From Candidatus Omnitrophota bacterium (GTDB lineage: Bacteria; Verrucomicrobiota; Verrucomicrobiia; Limisphaerales; UBA1319), in contig JAMCZD010000427.1 in the NCBI GenBank assembly GCA_023473405.1, forward strand, positions 1-22,951: 22,951 bases of DNA. Reading direction: 5' to 3'. The translations under genes and the position numbers were made by a program. The notes under the pieces were generated by a model. The model did no database searches, was not told where the DNA came from, and saw only the letters and a program-made list of their open reading frames with translations. Position 1 is the first letter of the stretch; the number at the start of each line of letters is the position of its first letter. Of the stretch, positions 15,448-22,951 are shown piece by piece.

Positions 15448-15652
15448 GAGCCGTCGTGGCAGATTCAACGGAGAGAGGCATAGGCGATGCTCATATATCC
15501 AGGACAACAAAACAAACTAGACCAATGCACTTTGGAAGAATCTTGTCTCACACCCCAAGGCAGACTTGGAAGTCGAAATGAGTGGACATTATGGACCACC
15601 CGCACCAAACTAAAGCCTTTAGAACTCAAAACTAGCTGTAATCAGATCAAGT
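15448..15652. other. Unassigned sequence upstream of the truncated gene
   Basis: About 200 bases of lower GC content than the flanking genes, with no homology to the propeller modules and no convincing gene. Short frames here lack ribosome-binding sites. It appears to have replaced the missing 5' part of the downstream gene. Confidence 0.5.
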
Positions 15653-15825
15653 ATGCTTATGTCCGGGGGTATAATGGTCTATCGCATCGGCGTGCTTTAT
15701 GACAACGTCGGCCACGCGGTTAAGGCCGATACTCTTACAGCGCTTGGCACTTACCCAAACGTAATCGAGCAGGTTGGCGCCAGGGCATGGCCTGAGGTTG
15801 ATTCAGCGTTGAAAAGGGCCTTTTT
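15653..15825 (+). pseudogene. 5' remnant of the giant DUF11-propeller gene, out of frame
   Basis: Reading from ATG 15653 gives VYRIGVLYDNVGHAV ... WPEVDSALKRAFF, which aligns with the late part of each downstream propeller (for example EYAVGHLFTSAGRLV ... VEPDAASGRVFYL). Homology starts near 15660. At the T run 15821-15825 the frame must shift to continue into LSGKSYGYRAYFKIKAYD in the frame of the main ORF; one additional T would restore it. Hence this is the beginning of what survives of the same gene, with the signal peptide and earlier modules missing. Confidence 0.75.
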
Positions 15826-15927
15826 CTCTCGGGGAAATCATATGGCTATCGTGCCTACTTCAAAATCAAGGCCTATGATCGCGATTCCTTTGCGCTTCTC
15901 AATGAGCTATCCATTCCCATCACGCAG

Positions 15928-18900
15928 GTGCAAGGGGAAGTGGGCCGGCTCTTGCTTTGGAACACCAACGGCCTGGTGTTCAACACCGGTTCCCAGATCT
16001 GGTTCGTTCAGTCGGAATCGCTTCGACCCCATTATGAGCCGGCCGACCTGATCCTGACTCAGACCGGACCTCCGCCCCCGGCCGTTATAGGCAGCAATAT
16101 CAATCTCACGCTGACACTCATAAACGCCGGTCCCGGCCTGGCAACGATGATCCGTGTCAGCGATACGCTTCCTGACCAGTCAACGGTTGTGGGCACGACA
16201 CCGTCGGCGGGTAGTACCACGGAGCCCGCAGGCGGGGTCTTGTGGAATTTGGGCGAACTGGAACCGGGCAGCAACGCGACTCTCGAAATATCGTTTCATT
16301 GCGCGACGGGCGGGTGGAACACCAACACCGCAACGGCAGCGGCCAGTGAAGCGGATTTAAGTTCCGCGAACAACACGTCGCGTCTGGAGTTCTATACTCT
16401 ATTGCCGCCCGAAGCGCCGGGTGTATTTATGCTGCAACATGCTGTCGAGGATATGATTTACGATCCGGCGCGGGACCGGCTCCTGCTTAGCGTTGGCAAC
16501 GGAGAAAAGGGACTGACCAACGGGTTGGCTGTATTCAATCCTTATTCCGGTGCTATCGAATCGTTTGTGCCGCTTGGAAAGAAGCCGGTAACACTCGCCC
16601 GCTCGGATGACGGCCGATACCTGTACGTCTCATTGCCTGATGACGCGTTGGTACAACGGTTCGACCTTGCCACCTTGGCTCCAAACCTGGCATTCGGTTT
16701 GGGCGGAGTGGAAGAAGGTGGCACGTGGTACCCGTTCTACGCGAGCGACCTTGCGGTTGTTCCAGGGGCGCCGCGGTCCCTGGTCGCCTGGAGAGCCAAC
16801 CGGGCCTACCCGACGTCACCCGGAACCGGGCAAGGCATCGCCCTGTTTCAGAACGGAATCATGGCATCCAACGTAACGGCGCAAGGAGACTTGGGGAAGC
16901 TCGAGTTCGACACGGACTCGGGCACGCTTTTCGGGTATTATTCCGGCAACCTCAGGCGATACTCATTGGATTCAAGCGGGGTCTCCATTGCTGAACAGTA
17001 TCCTGATTTGGGATCCGGCGGCAACGACATTGAATATGCCGTTGGGCACCTCTTCACTTCGGCGGGCCGGCTCGTGCAGGACCAACCGTTCCAGGTTGCC
17101 TGGCTCTTCGCCGGGGCCGAAAACGCCACCCTCGTGGAACCGGACGCTGCTTCAGGCCGAGTCTTCTACCTGGCGAACGACAGTGCATGGCAGCTCAAAA
17201 CCTATGACATCGCAAGCGGGCGGCTCCTGGGCGGCCTCGCCGTTTCCAACGTTCTTGGCACGCCCGCCAGCCTCATTCGTTGGGGCACAAGTGGCCTGGC
17301 TTTCCGCACATCCGGCAGCCAGATATTCGTGGTCCGCTCGCCGCTGGTTCAAACCCAGGCGAATGCCGATTTGTCGCTCGCACTCAACGGCCCCGCCGCG
17401 CCCGTATCCGTCGGTTCCAACGCGGTGTTCACGATTGTGGCTACCAACTTTGGACCGAGCCAGGCGACAGGGCTGCAGATCACCAACTGGTTTTCTCCGT
17501 GCGCCAGCCTGGCCTCGGTTTCCGCAAGTGACGGGACTTGGACGACTAATAGCGATACCTTGGTGTGGAGGTTGCCGGCGCTGAACGCGGACGCGAGCGC
17601 CACCTTGTCGTGTACCATCATCGCCGGCCAGGAAGGCGTAATCACCGCAACAGCGAGCGCATCCGCGGAAACGCCAGACCCAGTGCCTGGAAACAATACG
17701 GCCGTGCGGGCCCTGGTTGTAGGGGGCCCGCCGAGGCTCGAGGACGTTGCCTGTATGCAGCTTCCCGCAAATGACATGGTCTGGCCTCCATCGCTCAATG
17801 CGTTGCTTTTGACCGCGAACTCGAGCCTGGCCAACTGGTCCGGTTCTATGCTGTCCGTCGATCCCATCTCGCTTGAAGTGCGGTTCCGTGCCGGGTTGGG
17901 CTGTGACGCCGGTCGGTTGGCAATATCCAGTGACGACAGTGTCGTTTGCGCGGGGGTTGATTCCGGCGTGGTTGCGCTTGGAATACCCGCCTTGACCGTT
18001 ACGAACCGGTTCCCGGTTTATCCGGCGGACCCCAGAGGATACGCTTACGATTTGGAGATTGCCCCAGGTCGAGACCGGCTCGTCCTGGTGGAAACGAGGA
18101 ATCGAATCGACAACTCGACGGGGCTATTCGCCTATGACGCGGGCGTTCGACTTCCTAATGCGGACGCGTTCTTCAGTGCGGGACTGGACCTGGTATTCGG
18201 GGACGACCCGTCCATGCTGTTTTGCATCGAATACGTCGGGAACGGCCTCCTCCGCTACTCGGTTGGCGACCAGGGCATAACCTTGATCGACAGGGTCGAC
18301 CTGCTCTCTGCCGGCGGGGCGACCGATTTTGTATGGGGGAATGGCCGGCTTTATTCCTCGGTCGGAAAGGTGATCGATTCCCTGAATCGCGCGTTGGCGG
18401 GTACCATCGCCGAAATTCCGGCGGGATCGCGCGTGCAATACGATGCCGGTTCGGACCGCGTTTTCTATCTCTGCCCCGGGGTCAATCAAGCCATGCTGAA
18501 GGCCTTCGATGCGGCGACCCTTCTTCATGTGGGCAATCAGGGCGTTCAAGGTGTAAAGGGATCGCTGGGCAGTTTTGTTCGCTGGGGCCTGGATGGATTC
18601 GCGGTCATTACGAGCGACGGTCAACTGTTATTGTTTCGAAGCTCGCTGGTTGCCACGAATCCGCCCGCGGATGTTGGGATATCGCTCGAGTACGGCGCAC
18701 CGCCCTGTATCGCCGGAAGCAACATCACTGCCACCATCACCATCACTAATTCAGGCCCGAACACGGCAACCGATGTCACTTGGAACGATACGCTTCCCAT
18801 CGGAACCATCATTACAAACGCGACCACTTCCGGAGCAACTGTTGAAGTCAATTCGAACCGGGTTTCCGGTTCAATCCCGCTCCTTCTAGCGGGTACCGCG

Positions 18901-21900
18901 GCAACCATAAATCTTACTTTCGTTGTATCATCGACGGGCATTATGACGAATCAAGTTACCGCTGTCGCTTCTTCGATCGACCCTCGTTTCACGAACAACT
19001 CTGTTGTTGCCCCGTTATGGCTTCAGCCGCCAACGGGATTGCCCGCCACTATCACTTTGACATTGCCGGTGAAGGATGTTGAACGCGATCCGGTCCGTCC
19101 GTTGCTCTATGCCAGGTTTGGTCCGGCCGCAGGGATTTTGGCTGACAGTGTGGCGGCCCTTGATCCGATCAACGGAACCATGGGTTCACTGGTGCGTGTC
19201 GGTTCCGATCCCGGCAGAATGGCTGCATCGCCCGACGGACAGTTCTTGTATGTGGCACTCGACGGGGCGGGCACCGTGCAAAAGCTCGAATTGCCGAGCC
19301 TGGCCCGAATAAGTTCATTTACTGTGCCCGGGAATCAGACTGCGGTTCACATGGAGGTTCCACCGGTGAACCCGGACATGGCAGTCATCCGGCGTGCGCC
19401 GGATGGGAGCCTCAGCTTGCATATTGACGGTGTGGAAATGCCCGGAGAATTAAGCGGTCTTGACTTGTTCGCGTTTTCCCAGTCGAGCGGAGATTTGTTC
19501 GGCTGCGACGGGTTTCATAGCAACGCCGAACTCTACCGGTTGGGCACCGGCACTAACGGGCTGAGCCTCTTGGAGGGCCAGTCCGGCAAACAGCGTCAAA
19601 CGAGCGATTTGAAGTCATCGGGTAACCTGCTCTTTTTCAATCAAGGCATGGTTGTGAATCCAGAGACGAAACTGGTTTGCGCGATCATGCCGTTGCCGTA
19701 CGACTCGCTAGTCGAACCCGATGTTGGTTCAGGCAGGGTATTCTATCTTACACCCGATGGGAGCACATGGAGCTTGCGCGCGTTCGACATCGCGCAAGGA
19801 ATCGAGGTTGGTGCGATCCCGTTCCCTGCGCTGAGCAGCGCTCCGCGCCGGCTGCTTCGCTGGGGCGCCGGTGGATTGGCCTTTTACAATTCGGATCAGC
19901 TCATCATTCTCAAAGGCCAACTGGTTCCCACCCATCCGCCCGTCGATGTTGTCCTCAAGCAATCGTTCAGCACCTTCACTGCGATAGCGAGCGAGACGTT
20001 CGACGTTTCCCTCGAACTCACTAACTCCGGTCCGGTAACGGCGACGGACGTGGTCGTCACTCAAGCCTTTGCCCTGCCGGTTACCGTCCTTGATTACACC
20101 GCGTCGCTCGGCGTAGTTCGTTACACCAATAACACGCTGACCTGGCTGGCCGGAAGCCTGCCCATGGGCACGCCGGCCTATCTGACAGTGAACCTGAGAG
20201 CCATGCAACCGGGAACACTGACCGTGTCCGCCGCTGCCTATCACAGTTTGAACGACGTGTTTTGGGGCAATAACGCCGCGATGGGAGCCGTTCAGGTTCT
20301 CAACCCGGTCACTTCCAATATCCTGCAACTCAAGCTCGCCTCGCGAGAAATTGTCTATGACCACCTCCGGAACGTCATTTATGCCTCGACCCCTGCCTCG
20401 GCGGGATTGGGTGGCGACCTCATCGTGGTGATTGATCCAGCCACCGGCCAGATGAACCATGCCATGGCTGCCGGTTCAGAACCCGGCCAACTCGCCCTTT
20501 CCGACGACGACAAGTATTTATATGTGGCACTCGATGGCGCCCTGGGCGTTCGACGCTTTGACCTGGAGTCCAATACACCCGACCTATCGTTTGTGTTTGG
20601 GACCGATGACATTTACTTTGCGCGGGACATCGCGGTCCAACCGGGAAACCCGCAAACCGTTGCTGTTTCCCTGGGCTCGTACAACCTGGCCGCGGGCTAT
20701 CCCAGTGACGTTGTCCTTTATGATGCCGGCAGCCCGCGTTTGAACCGGGGCGGGCCTTCCCTCGGTTTTACCTTCGCGTCGGACAGGTCATACCTCTTCG
20801 GATACCGCTCGGAAGGATATGATTTCGTTCGCATGCGTCCGACCGCTGATGGCCTGCAAACCGAGAATGTGCCCTGCTTTACCGGGTGGACGGGTAGTTT
20901 GGAGTTCAGCAATGGCCGACTCTACAGTTACTACGGCCAGGTTGTAGATCCATACATCCCCGCCCTGGTTGGTTCCTTTCCAACCTCAGGCCCTAAAGTT
21001 ATTGATGCTCAAACTGGTCGCGCCTACTATCTCGCGCAACGAGACGGCGCCTGGGAACTGGGTGTCTTCGATCTTGCGGCCTTCCAATTGACCGGCACAC
21101 AGACAGTTGCCAACGTTCAAGGCACACCGGACAACCTGGTTCGTTGCGGCGCGGATCGGTTGGCCTTCCGCACCAGCTCAGATCAATTGTTCATCGTTCG
21201 CAGCCCGTTGGTATCCACAAACTCACTGGTGCCGGCTGACGTTGTCGTTACTCAACAGGTCGCCCAGGACTTCACGGCGCCGGATGCAACTCTGCGATTT
21301 TCCATCACGATCACCAACCGCGGTCCGGGTGTCGCCAGCAACGTGGTTCTTGCCATCAAGCCGCCGTCGCCCGTGGGCTCGTTGACACTCGAACTCCCGC
21401 CCGAGACAGGCACCAACTCCAGCGATAGCTACCTGTGCAGTCTCGGCTCGTTGCCGGCCGGCCAAAGCATTGTGGCCGTCCTCAATGCTGTGATCACCAA
21501 CACCGCCAGCTACTCGAATGACGTCAGTGTCTCGACCGTCACACCCGACCCGGACTTTTCCAATAACCAGTCGTTGGCGAACATCCAGGGCCTGTATTTT
21601 CAAGGTGCGGACAGTGTCAGGGTTTACCCAAAAACAGTCCTTGCGTTGGCATACGACGCGGTTCGGCAACGGCTCTTTGCCGCCCTGGCTCCTCCTGACG
21701 GCACGAATCAAATCGCCTGGCTCGATCCCCAAACCGGGATGACCGAGGGAACGCTACAAGTTGGAATAACACCCACGCGGATGAAAATCACTGACGACGG
21801 GCAATTCCTTTACATATCTGCTGCCAACACCGGCCTTGTGCAACGCGTCTCTCTTACCACCATGACACTGGATAAGTCGTTCAATCCAGACCAAGCGGTA

Positions 21901-22269
21901 AGCGTTTGGGCGATGGCAACGATTCCGGGAAATCCGCATGCGCTGGCTTTGAACTATTGGTTAGTCAACACGCCGGTCACCAGCGTGTTTGACGATGGGG
22001 TGGAAAGGCCCCGTAAAGTGCTCGGGGCGGCCTTCCGGGCACTTGCATGCTCGACCGATGGAGCGTCACTTTATGGGATGGACTTGGAAAGCACCGGCGG
22101 CAATTCGCCGGACCTTTTCAAACGCGGGTCCCTATGCAGTCTCGGGGATTGTCCTGACCAATCGTTATCCGGACGCTCTCAATCTCCTCTCAGTAAACAG
22201 TTCCCAAGGAACGATAAGCACAAATGCGAACGAAATTGTTACGTCCTTTGGCGTCCTCGGCACCAATGA
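15928..22269 (+). CDS. Giant repeat protein of alternating DUF11 and YVTN-like propeller modules (truncated)
   Basis: 2113 residues from GTG 15928, the first possible start in a frame open since 15802; homology continues upstream of it, so this is not a true start. No signal peptide remains. Units of about 430 residues alternate a DUF11 domain (PADLILTQTGPPPPA ... LINAGPGLATMIRVSDTLP ... ANNTS) with a YVTN/NHL-like propeller (MIYDPARDRLLLSV ... SDDGRYLYVSL ... SGRVFYL ... IFVVRSPLV). DUF11 domains start near 16039, 17356, 18655, 19930 and 21232. The fifth propeller begins at about 21590 and breaks off at about 22110, after which the translation to the stop at 22269 is out of frame. Intact relatives would be secreted surface or adhesion proteins. 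As it stands it is probably a pseudogene or suffers from sequence errors. No promoter or ribosome-binding site is evident. Confidence 0.7.
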   Translation: MQGEVGRLLLWNTNGLVFNTGSQIWFVQSESLRPHYEPADLILTQTGPPPPAVIGSNINLTLTLINAGPGLATMIRVSDTLPDQSTVVGTTPSAGSTTEPAGGVLWNLGELEPGSNATLEISFHCATGGWNTNTATAAASEADLSSANNTSRLEFYTLLPPEAPGVFMLQHAVEDMIYDPARDRLLLSVGNGEKGLTNGLAVFNPYSGAIESFVPLGKKPVTLARSDDGRYLYVSLPDDALVQRFDLATLAPNLAFGLGGVEEGGTWYPFYASDLAVVPGAPRSLVAWRANRAYPTSPGTGQGIALFQNGIMASNVTAQGDLGKLEFDTDSGTLFGYYSGNLRRYSLDSSGVSIAEQYPDLGSGGNDIEYAVGHLFTSAGRLVQDQPFQVAWLFAGAENATLVEPDAASGRVFYLANDSAWQLKTYDIASGRLLGGLAVSNVLGTPASLIRWGTSGLAFRTSGSQIFVVRSPLVQTQANADLSLALNGPAAPVSVGSNAVFTIVATNFGPSQATGLQITNWFSPCASLASVSASDGTWTTNSDTLVWRLPALNADASATLSCTIIAGQEGVITATASASAETPDPVPGNNTAVRALVVGGPPRLEDVACMQLPANDMVWPPSLNALLLTANSSLANWSGSMLSVDPISLEVRFRAGLGCDAGRLAISSDDSVVCAGVDSGVVALGIPALTVTNRFPVYPADPRGYAYDLEIAPGRDRLVLVETRNRIDNSTGLFAYDAGVRLPNADAFFSAGLDLVFGDDPSMLFCIEYVGNGLLRYSVGDQGITLIDRVDLLSAGGATDFVWGNGRLYSSVGKVIDSLNRALAGTIAEIPAGSRVQYDAGSDRVFYLCPGVNQAMLKAFDAATLLHVGNQGVQGVKGSLGSFVRWGLDGFAVITSDGQLLLFRSSLVATNPPADVGISLEYGAPPCIAGSNITATITITNSGPNTATDVTWNDTLPIGTIITNATTSGATVEVNSNRVSGSIPLLLAGTAATINLTFVVSSTGIMTNQVTAVASSIDPRFTNNSVVAPLWLQPPTGLPATITLTLPVKDVERDPVRPLLYARFGPAAGILADSVAALDPINGTMGSLVRVGSDPGRMAASPDGQFLYVALDGAGTVQKLELPSLARISSFTVPGNQTAVHMEVPPVNPDMAVIRRAPDGSLSLHIDGVEMPGELSGLDLFAFSQSSGDLFGCDGFHSNAELYRLGTGTNGLSLLEGQSGKQRQTSDLKSSGNLLFFNQGMVVNPETKLVCAIMPLPYDSLVEPDVGSGRVFYLTPDGSTWSLRAFDIAQGIEVGAIPFPALSSAPRRLLRWGAGGLAFYNSDQLIILKGQLVPTHPPVDVVLKQSFSTFTAIASETFDVSLELTNSGPVTATDVVVTQAFALPVTVLDYTASLGVVRYTNNTLTWLAGSLPMGTPAYLTVNLRAMQPGTLTVSAAAYHSLNDVFWGNNAAMGAVQVLNPVTSNILQLKLASREIVYDHLRNVIYASTPASAGLGGDLIVVIDPATGQMNHAMAAGSEPGQLALSDDDKYLYVALDGALGVRRFDLESNTPDLSFVFGTDDIYFARDIAVQPGNPQTVAVSLGSYNLAAGYPSDVVLYDAGSPRLNRGGPSLGFTFASDRSYLFGYRSEGYDFVRMRPTADGLQTENVPCFTGWTGSLEFSNGRLYSYYGQVVDPYIPALVGSFPTSGPKVIDAQTGRAYYLAQRDGAWELGVFDLAAFQLTGTQTVANVQGTPDNLVRCGADRLAFRTSSDQLFIVRSPLVSTNSLVPADVVVTQQVAQDFTAPDATLRFSITITNRGPGVASNVVLAIKPPSPVGSLTLELPPETGTNSSDSYLCSLGSLPAGQSIVAVLNAVITNTASYSNDVSVSTVTPDPDFSNNQSLANIQGLYFQGADSVRVYPKTVLALAYDAVRQRLFAALAPPDGTNQIAWLDPQTGMTEGTLQVGITPTRMKITDDGQFLYISAANTGLVQRVSLTTMTLDKSFNPDQAVSVWAMATIPGNPHALALNYWLVNTPVTSVFDDGVERPRKVLGAAFRALACSTDGASLYGMDLESTGGNSPDLFKRGSLCSLGDCPDQSLSGRSQSPLSKQFPRNDKHKCERNCYVLWRPRHQ
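16039..22110 (+). repeat. Tandem super-modules, about 1.3 kb period
   Basis: Distances between successive DUF11 starts are about 1317, 1299, 1275 and 1302 bases. Each unit has the same landmarks: NxGP in the DUF11 domain, DDGRYLYV/DDKYLYVAL early in the propeller, SGRVFYL near its end and a closing IxVRSPLV. The units are recognisable at protein level but diverged in DNA, so they are old. Confidence 0.85.
21217..21343 (+). repeat. 127-base exact repeat, internal copy
   Basis: Start of the fifth DUF11 domain (TNSLVPADVVVTQQ...). Identical base for base to 22825-22951; the preceding base differs (C versus T). Confidence 0.95.
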
Positions 22270-22523
22270 GACCGGCACTCTTAACGCCCGGTTCTCTCCC
22301 AATGGCCAGGCTCTGGGCTGGATCACCAACTCTGCCGAGGCCTGGGCCTCAGACCCGCCCGACCCGCTCCCCTTCAACAATCAAATTATTCAACCGCTGC
22401 TTGTCCTCCCGTATGACAGTGATTCCGTTTGCGTGTCACGAAGTAATAACCTGGGATAGCACTCCCCGTCCGGCAAAGGACATCAACCAGCGGTTTTATC
22501 GGGTCCTCTTGCTCTCACCATAA
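22110..22523 (+). pseudogene. 3' remnant of the giant gene: DUF11 fragment and C-terminal tail
   Basis: In the frame from about 22112 the sequence reads SNAGPYAVSGIVLTNRYPDA ... NSAEAWASDPPDPLPFNN, the second half of a DUF11 domain. It joins the fifth propeller about halfway, skipping roughly 480 bases by comparison with the intact units, and out of frame with it. This frame stops at 22457-22459. A third frame then gives VITWDSTPRPAKDINQRFYRVLLLSP to TAA 22521-22523, which looks like the usual secreted-protein tail. So at least two lesions separate the 3' end from the main ORF. Confidence 0.7.
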
Positions 22524-22575
22524 ACAGACGGTAACCGTAATACACCAGACCGTAGCACAACACCTGCTGACTTGA

Positions 22576-22592
22576 GCCGCTTGGGAAGCGGC
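22576..22592. terminator. Hairpin downstream of the giant gene
   Basis: GCCGCTT / AAGCGGC, 7-bp perfect stem with loop GGG, about 50 bases after the last remnant stop. No T run follows on the plus strand. Confidence 0.35.
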
Positions 22593-22663
22593 GAAAGGGA
22601 TTGCCTGAACGAAGCGAAGGCAAGTCCCGCAGGGCCGAGCGAATGAGAGCGAACGAGCCGGTC

Positions 22664-22681
22664 GCGGGTTTCCTAACCCGC
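22664..22681. terminator. Hairpin between convergent coding remnants
   Basis: GCGGGTT, loop TCCT, AACCCGC: a perfect 7-bp stem between the rightward giant gene and the leftward frame ending at 22701. The position suits a bidirectional terminator, although T tracts are absent. Confidence 0.4.
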
Positions 22682-22700
22682 CACGCGTTCGGTGCTGGGA

Positions 22701-22824
22701 TTATTCTTTGGGGCGCCGGCCTTTTTGCAGGGCTTCAGTGAACCAATCGACCGTTTTGGGCGGCGCGGGCTTGGGCGGTCGGCGCGGTCCGGAGGGGTGT
22801 TGAGTTCCGGATGAGCTTCCGCCT
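22701..22824 (-). CDS. 3' end of an unidentified leftward gene (partial)
   Basis: The minus strand carries a frame ending at TAA (22701-22703) that reads GGSSSGTQHPSGPRRPPKPA PPKTVDWFTEALQKGRRPKE in two consecutive blocks: a proline- and basic-rich linker followed by an amphipathic C-terminal segment. It looks like a genuine protein end but I do not recognise the family. Upstream it runs into the 127-base repeat, where an in-frame stop appears within about 35 bases, so the body of the gene is absent from this window. Either a rearrangement or a contig artefact has cut it. Confidence 0.35.
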
Positions 22825-22951
22825 ACAAACTCACTGGTGCCGGCTGACGTTGTCGTTACTCAACAGGTCGCCCAGGACTTCACGGCGCCGGATGCAACTC
22901 TGCGATTTTCCATCACGATCACCAACCGCGGTCCGGGTGTCGCCAGCAACG
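22825..22951 (+). repeat. 127-base exact repeat, terminal copy
   Basis: Identical to 21217-21343 and extending to the last base of the window. Exactly 127 bases is a common maximum k-mer size in SPAdes-type assemblies, and contigs stop on such shared k-mers, so this may mark a contig end rather than biology. Confidence 0.9.

Noticed and set aside
15821..15825. Programmed ribosomal frameshifting at the T run
   Set aside because: There is no upstream start with a ribosome-binding site, no clear downstream stem or pseudoknot, and the gene carries other lesions, so mutation or sequence error is simpler.
1..22951. tRNA, rRNA, riboswitch, integrase or replication origin
   Set aside because: I looked in the intergenic stretches for cloverleaf ends, rRNA-like conserved blocks, and transposase or integrase motifs and saw none that I could support.

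Overview
The window looks like chromosomal DNA of a Verrucomicrobiota bacterium, probably a soil or freshwater Limisphaerales/Pedosphaera-like member. The evidence is a pseudopilin with the H-X9-DG signature, large secreted proteins built from tandem Ig-like, DUF11 and beta-propeller modules and ending in ...FYRLR/FYRV tails, a XylR-type LacI/AraC hybrid regulator, and GC-rich intergenic hairpins of a kind I recall from Planctomycetes/Verrucomicrobia genomes. The placement is inferred from gene style; no rRNA or marker gene is present.

Layout. 1-915 (minus): the 5' part of a UbiA-type prenyltransferase running off the left edge, preceded by a UbiX flavin prenyltransferase; together they suggest quinone synthesis (ubiquinone-type or futalosine MqnP/MqnM). 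916-1736: intergenic, with a long imperfect inverted repeat and a promoter candidate. 1737-11588 (plus): four closely spaced genes (gaps of 25, 4 and about 25 bp), probably one operon: a 1498-residue secreted multi-module protein, a pseudopilin, a zinc-dependent medium-chain dehydrogenase and a secreted GH78 alpha-L-rhamnosidase. The set fits capture and hydrolysis of rhamnose-containing glycans plus oxidation of a sugar or polyol. 11589-12034: a scar region with a diverged second copy of the rhamnosidase 3' end, a chimeric 45-codon ORF and several hairpins. 12035-13449: a cytoplasmic BNR/Asp-box propeller overlapping by ATGA a MoaD/ThiS-like ubiquitin-fold protein that ends in Gly-Gly. 13707-14882: the XylR-like regulator.

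14883-22951 is a degraded zone. It holds a possible fragment of a Wadjet JetA-like gene (minus), a two-hairpin repeat element, and a very large gene made of alternating DUF11 and YVTN-like propeller modules (about 430 residues per unit). That gene lacks its 5' end and signal peptide, has a one-base frameshift in a T run at 15821-15825, an out-of-frame internal deletion near 22115, and a further frame break near its 3' end. The last 127 bases exactly repeat 21217-21343. That length at the very end of the sequence suggests a de Bruijn-graph contig end, so the right border should be treated with caution.

Nothing here is demonstrably a new defence or mobile system. The observations most worth following are the propeller/ubiquitin-like gene pair, the two-step module duplication in the 1498-residue protein, the rearranged tail of the rhamnosidase gene and the decaying DUF11-propeller array.
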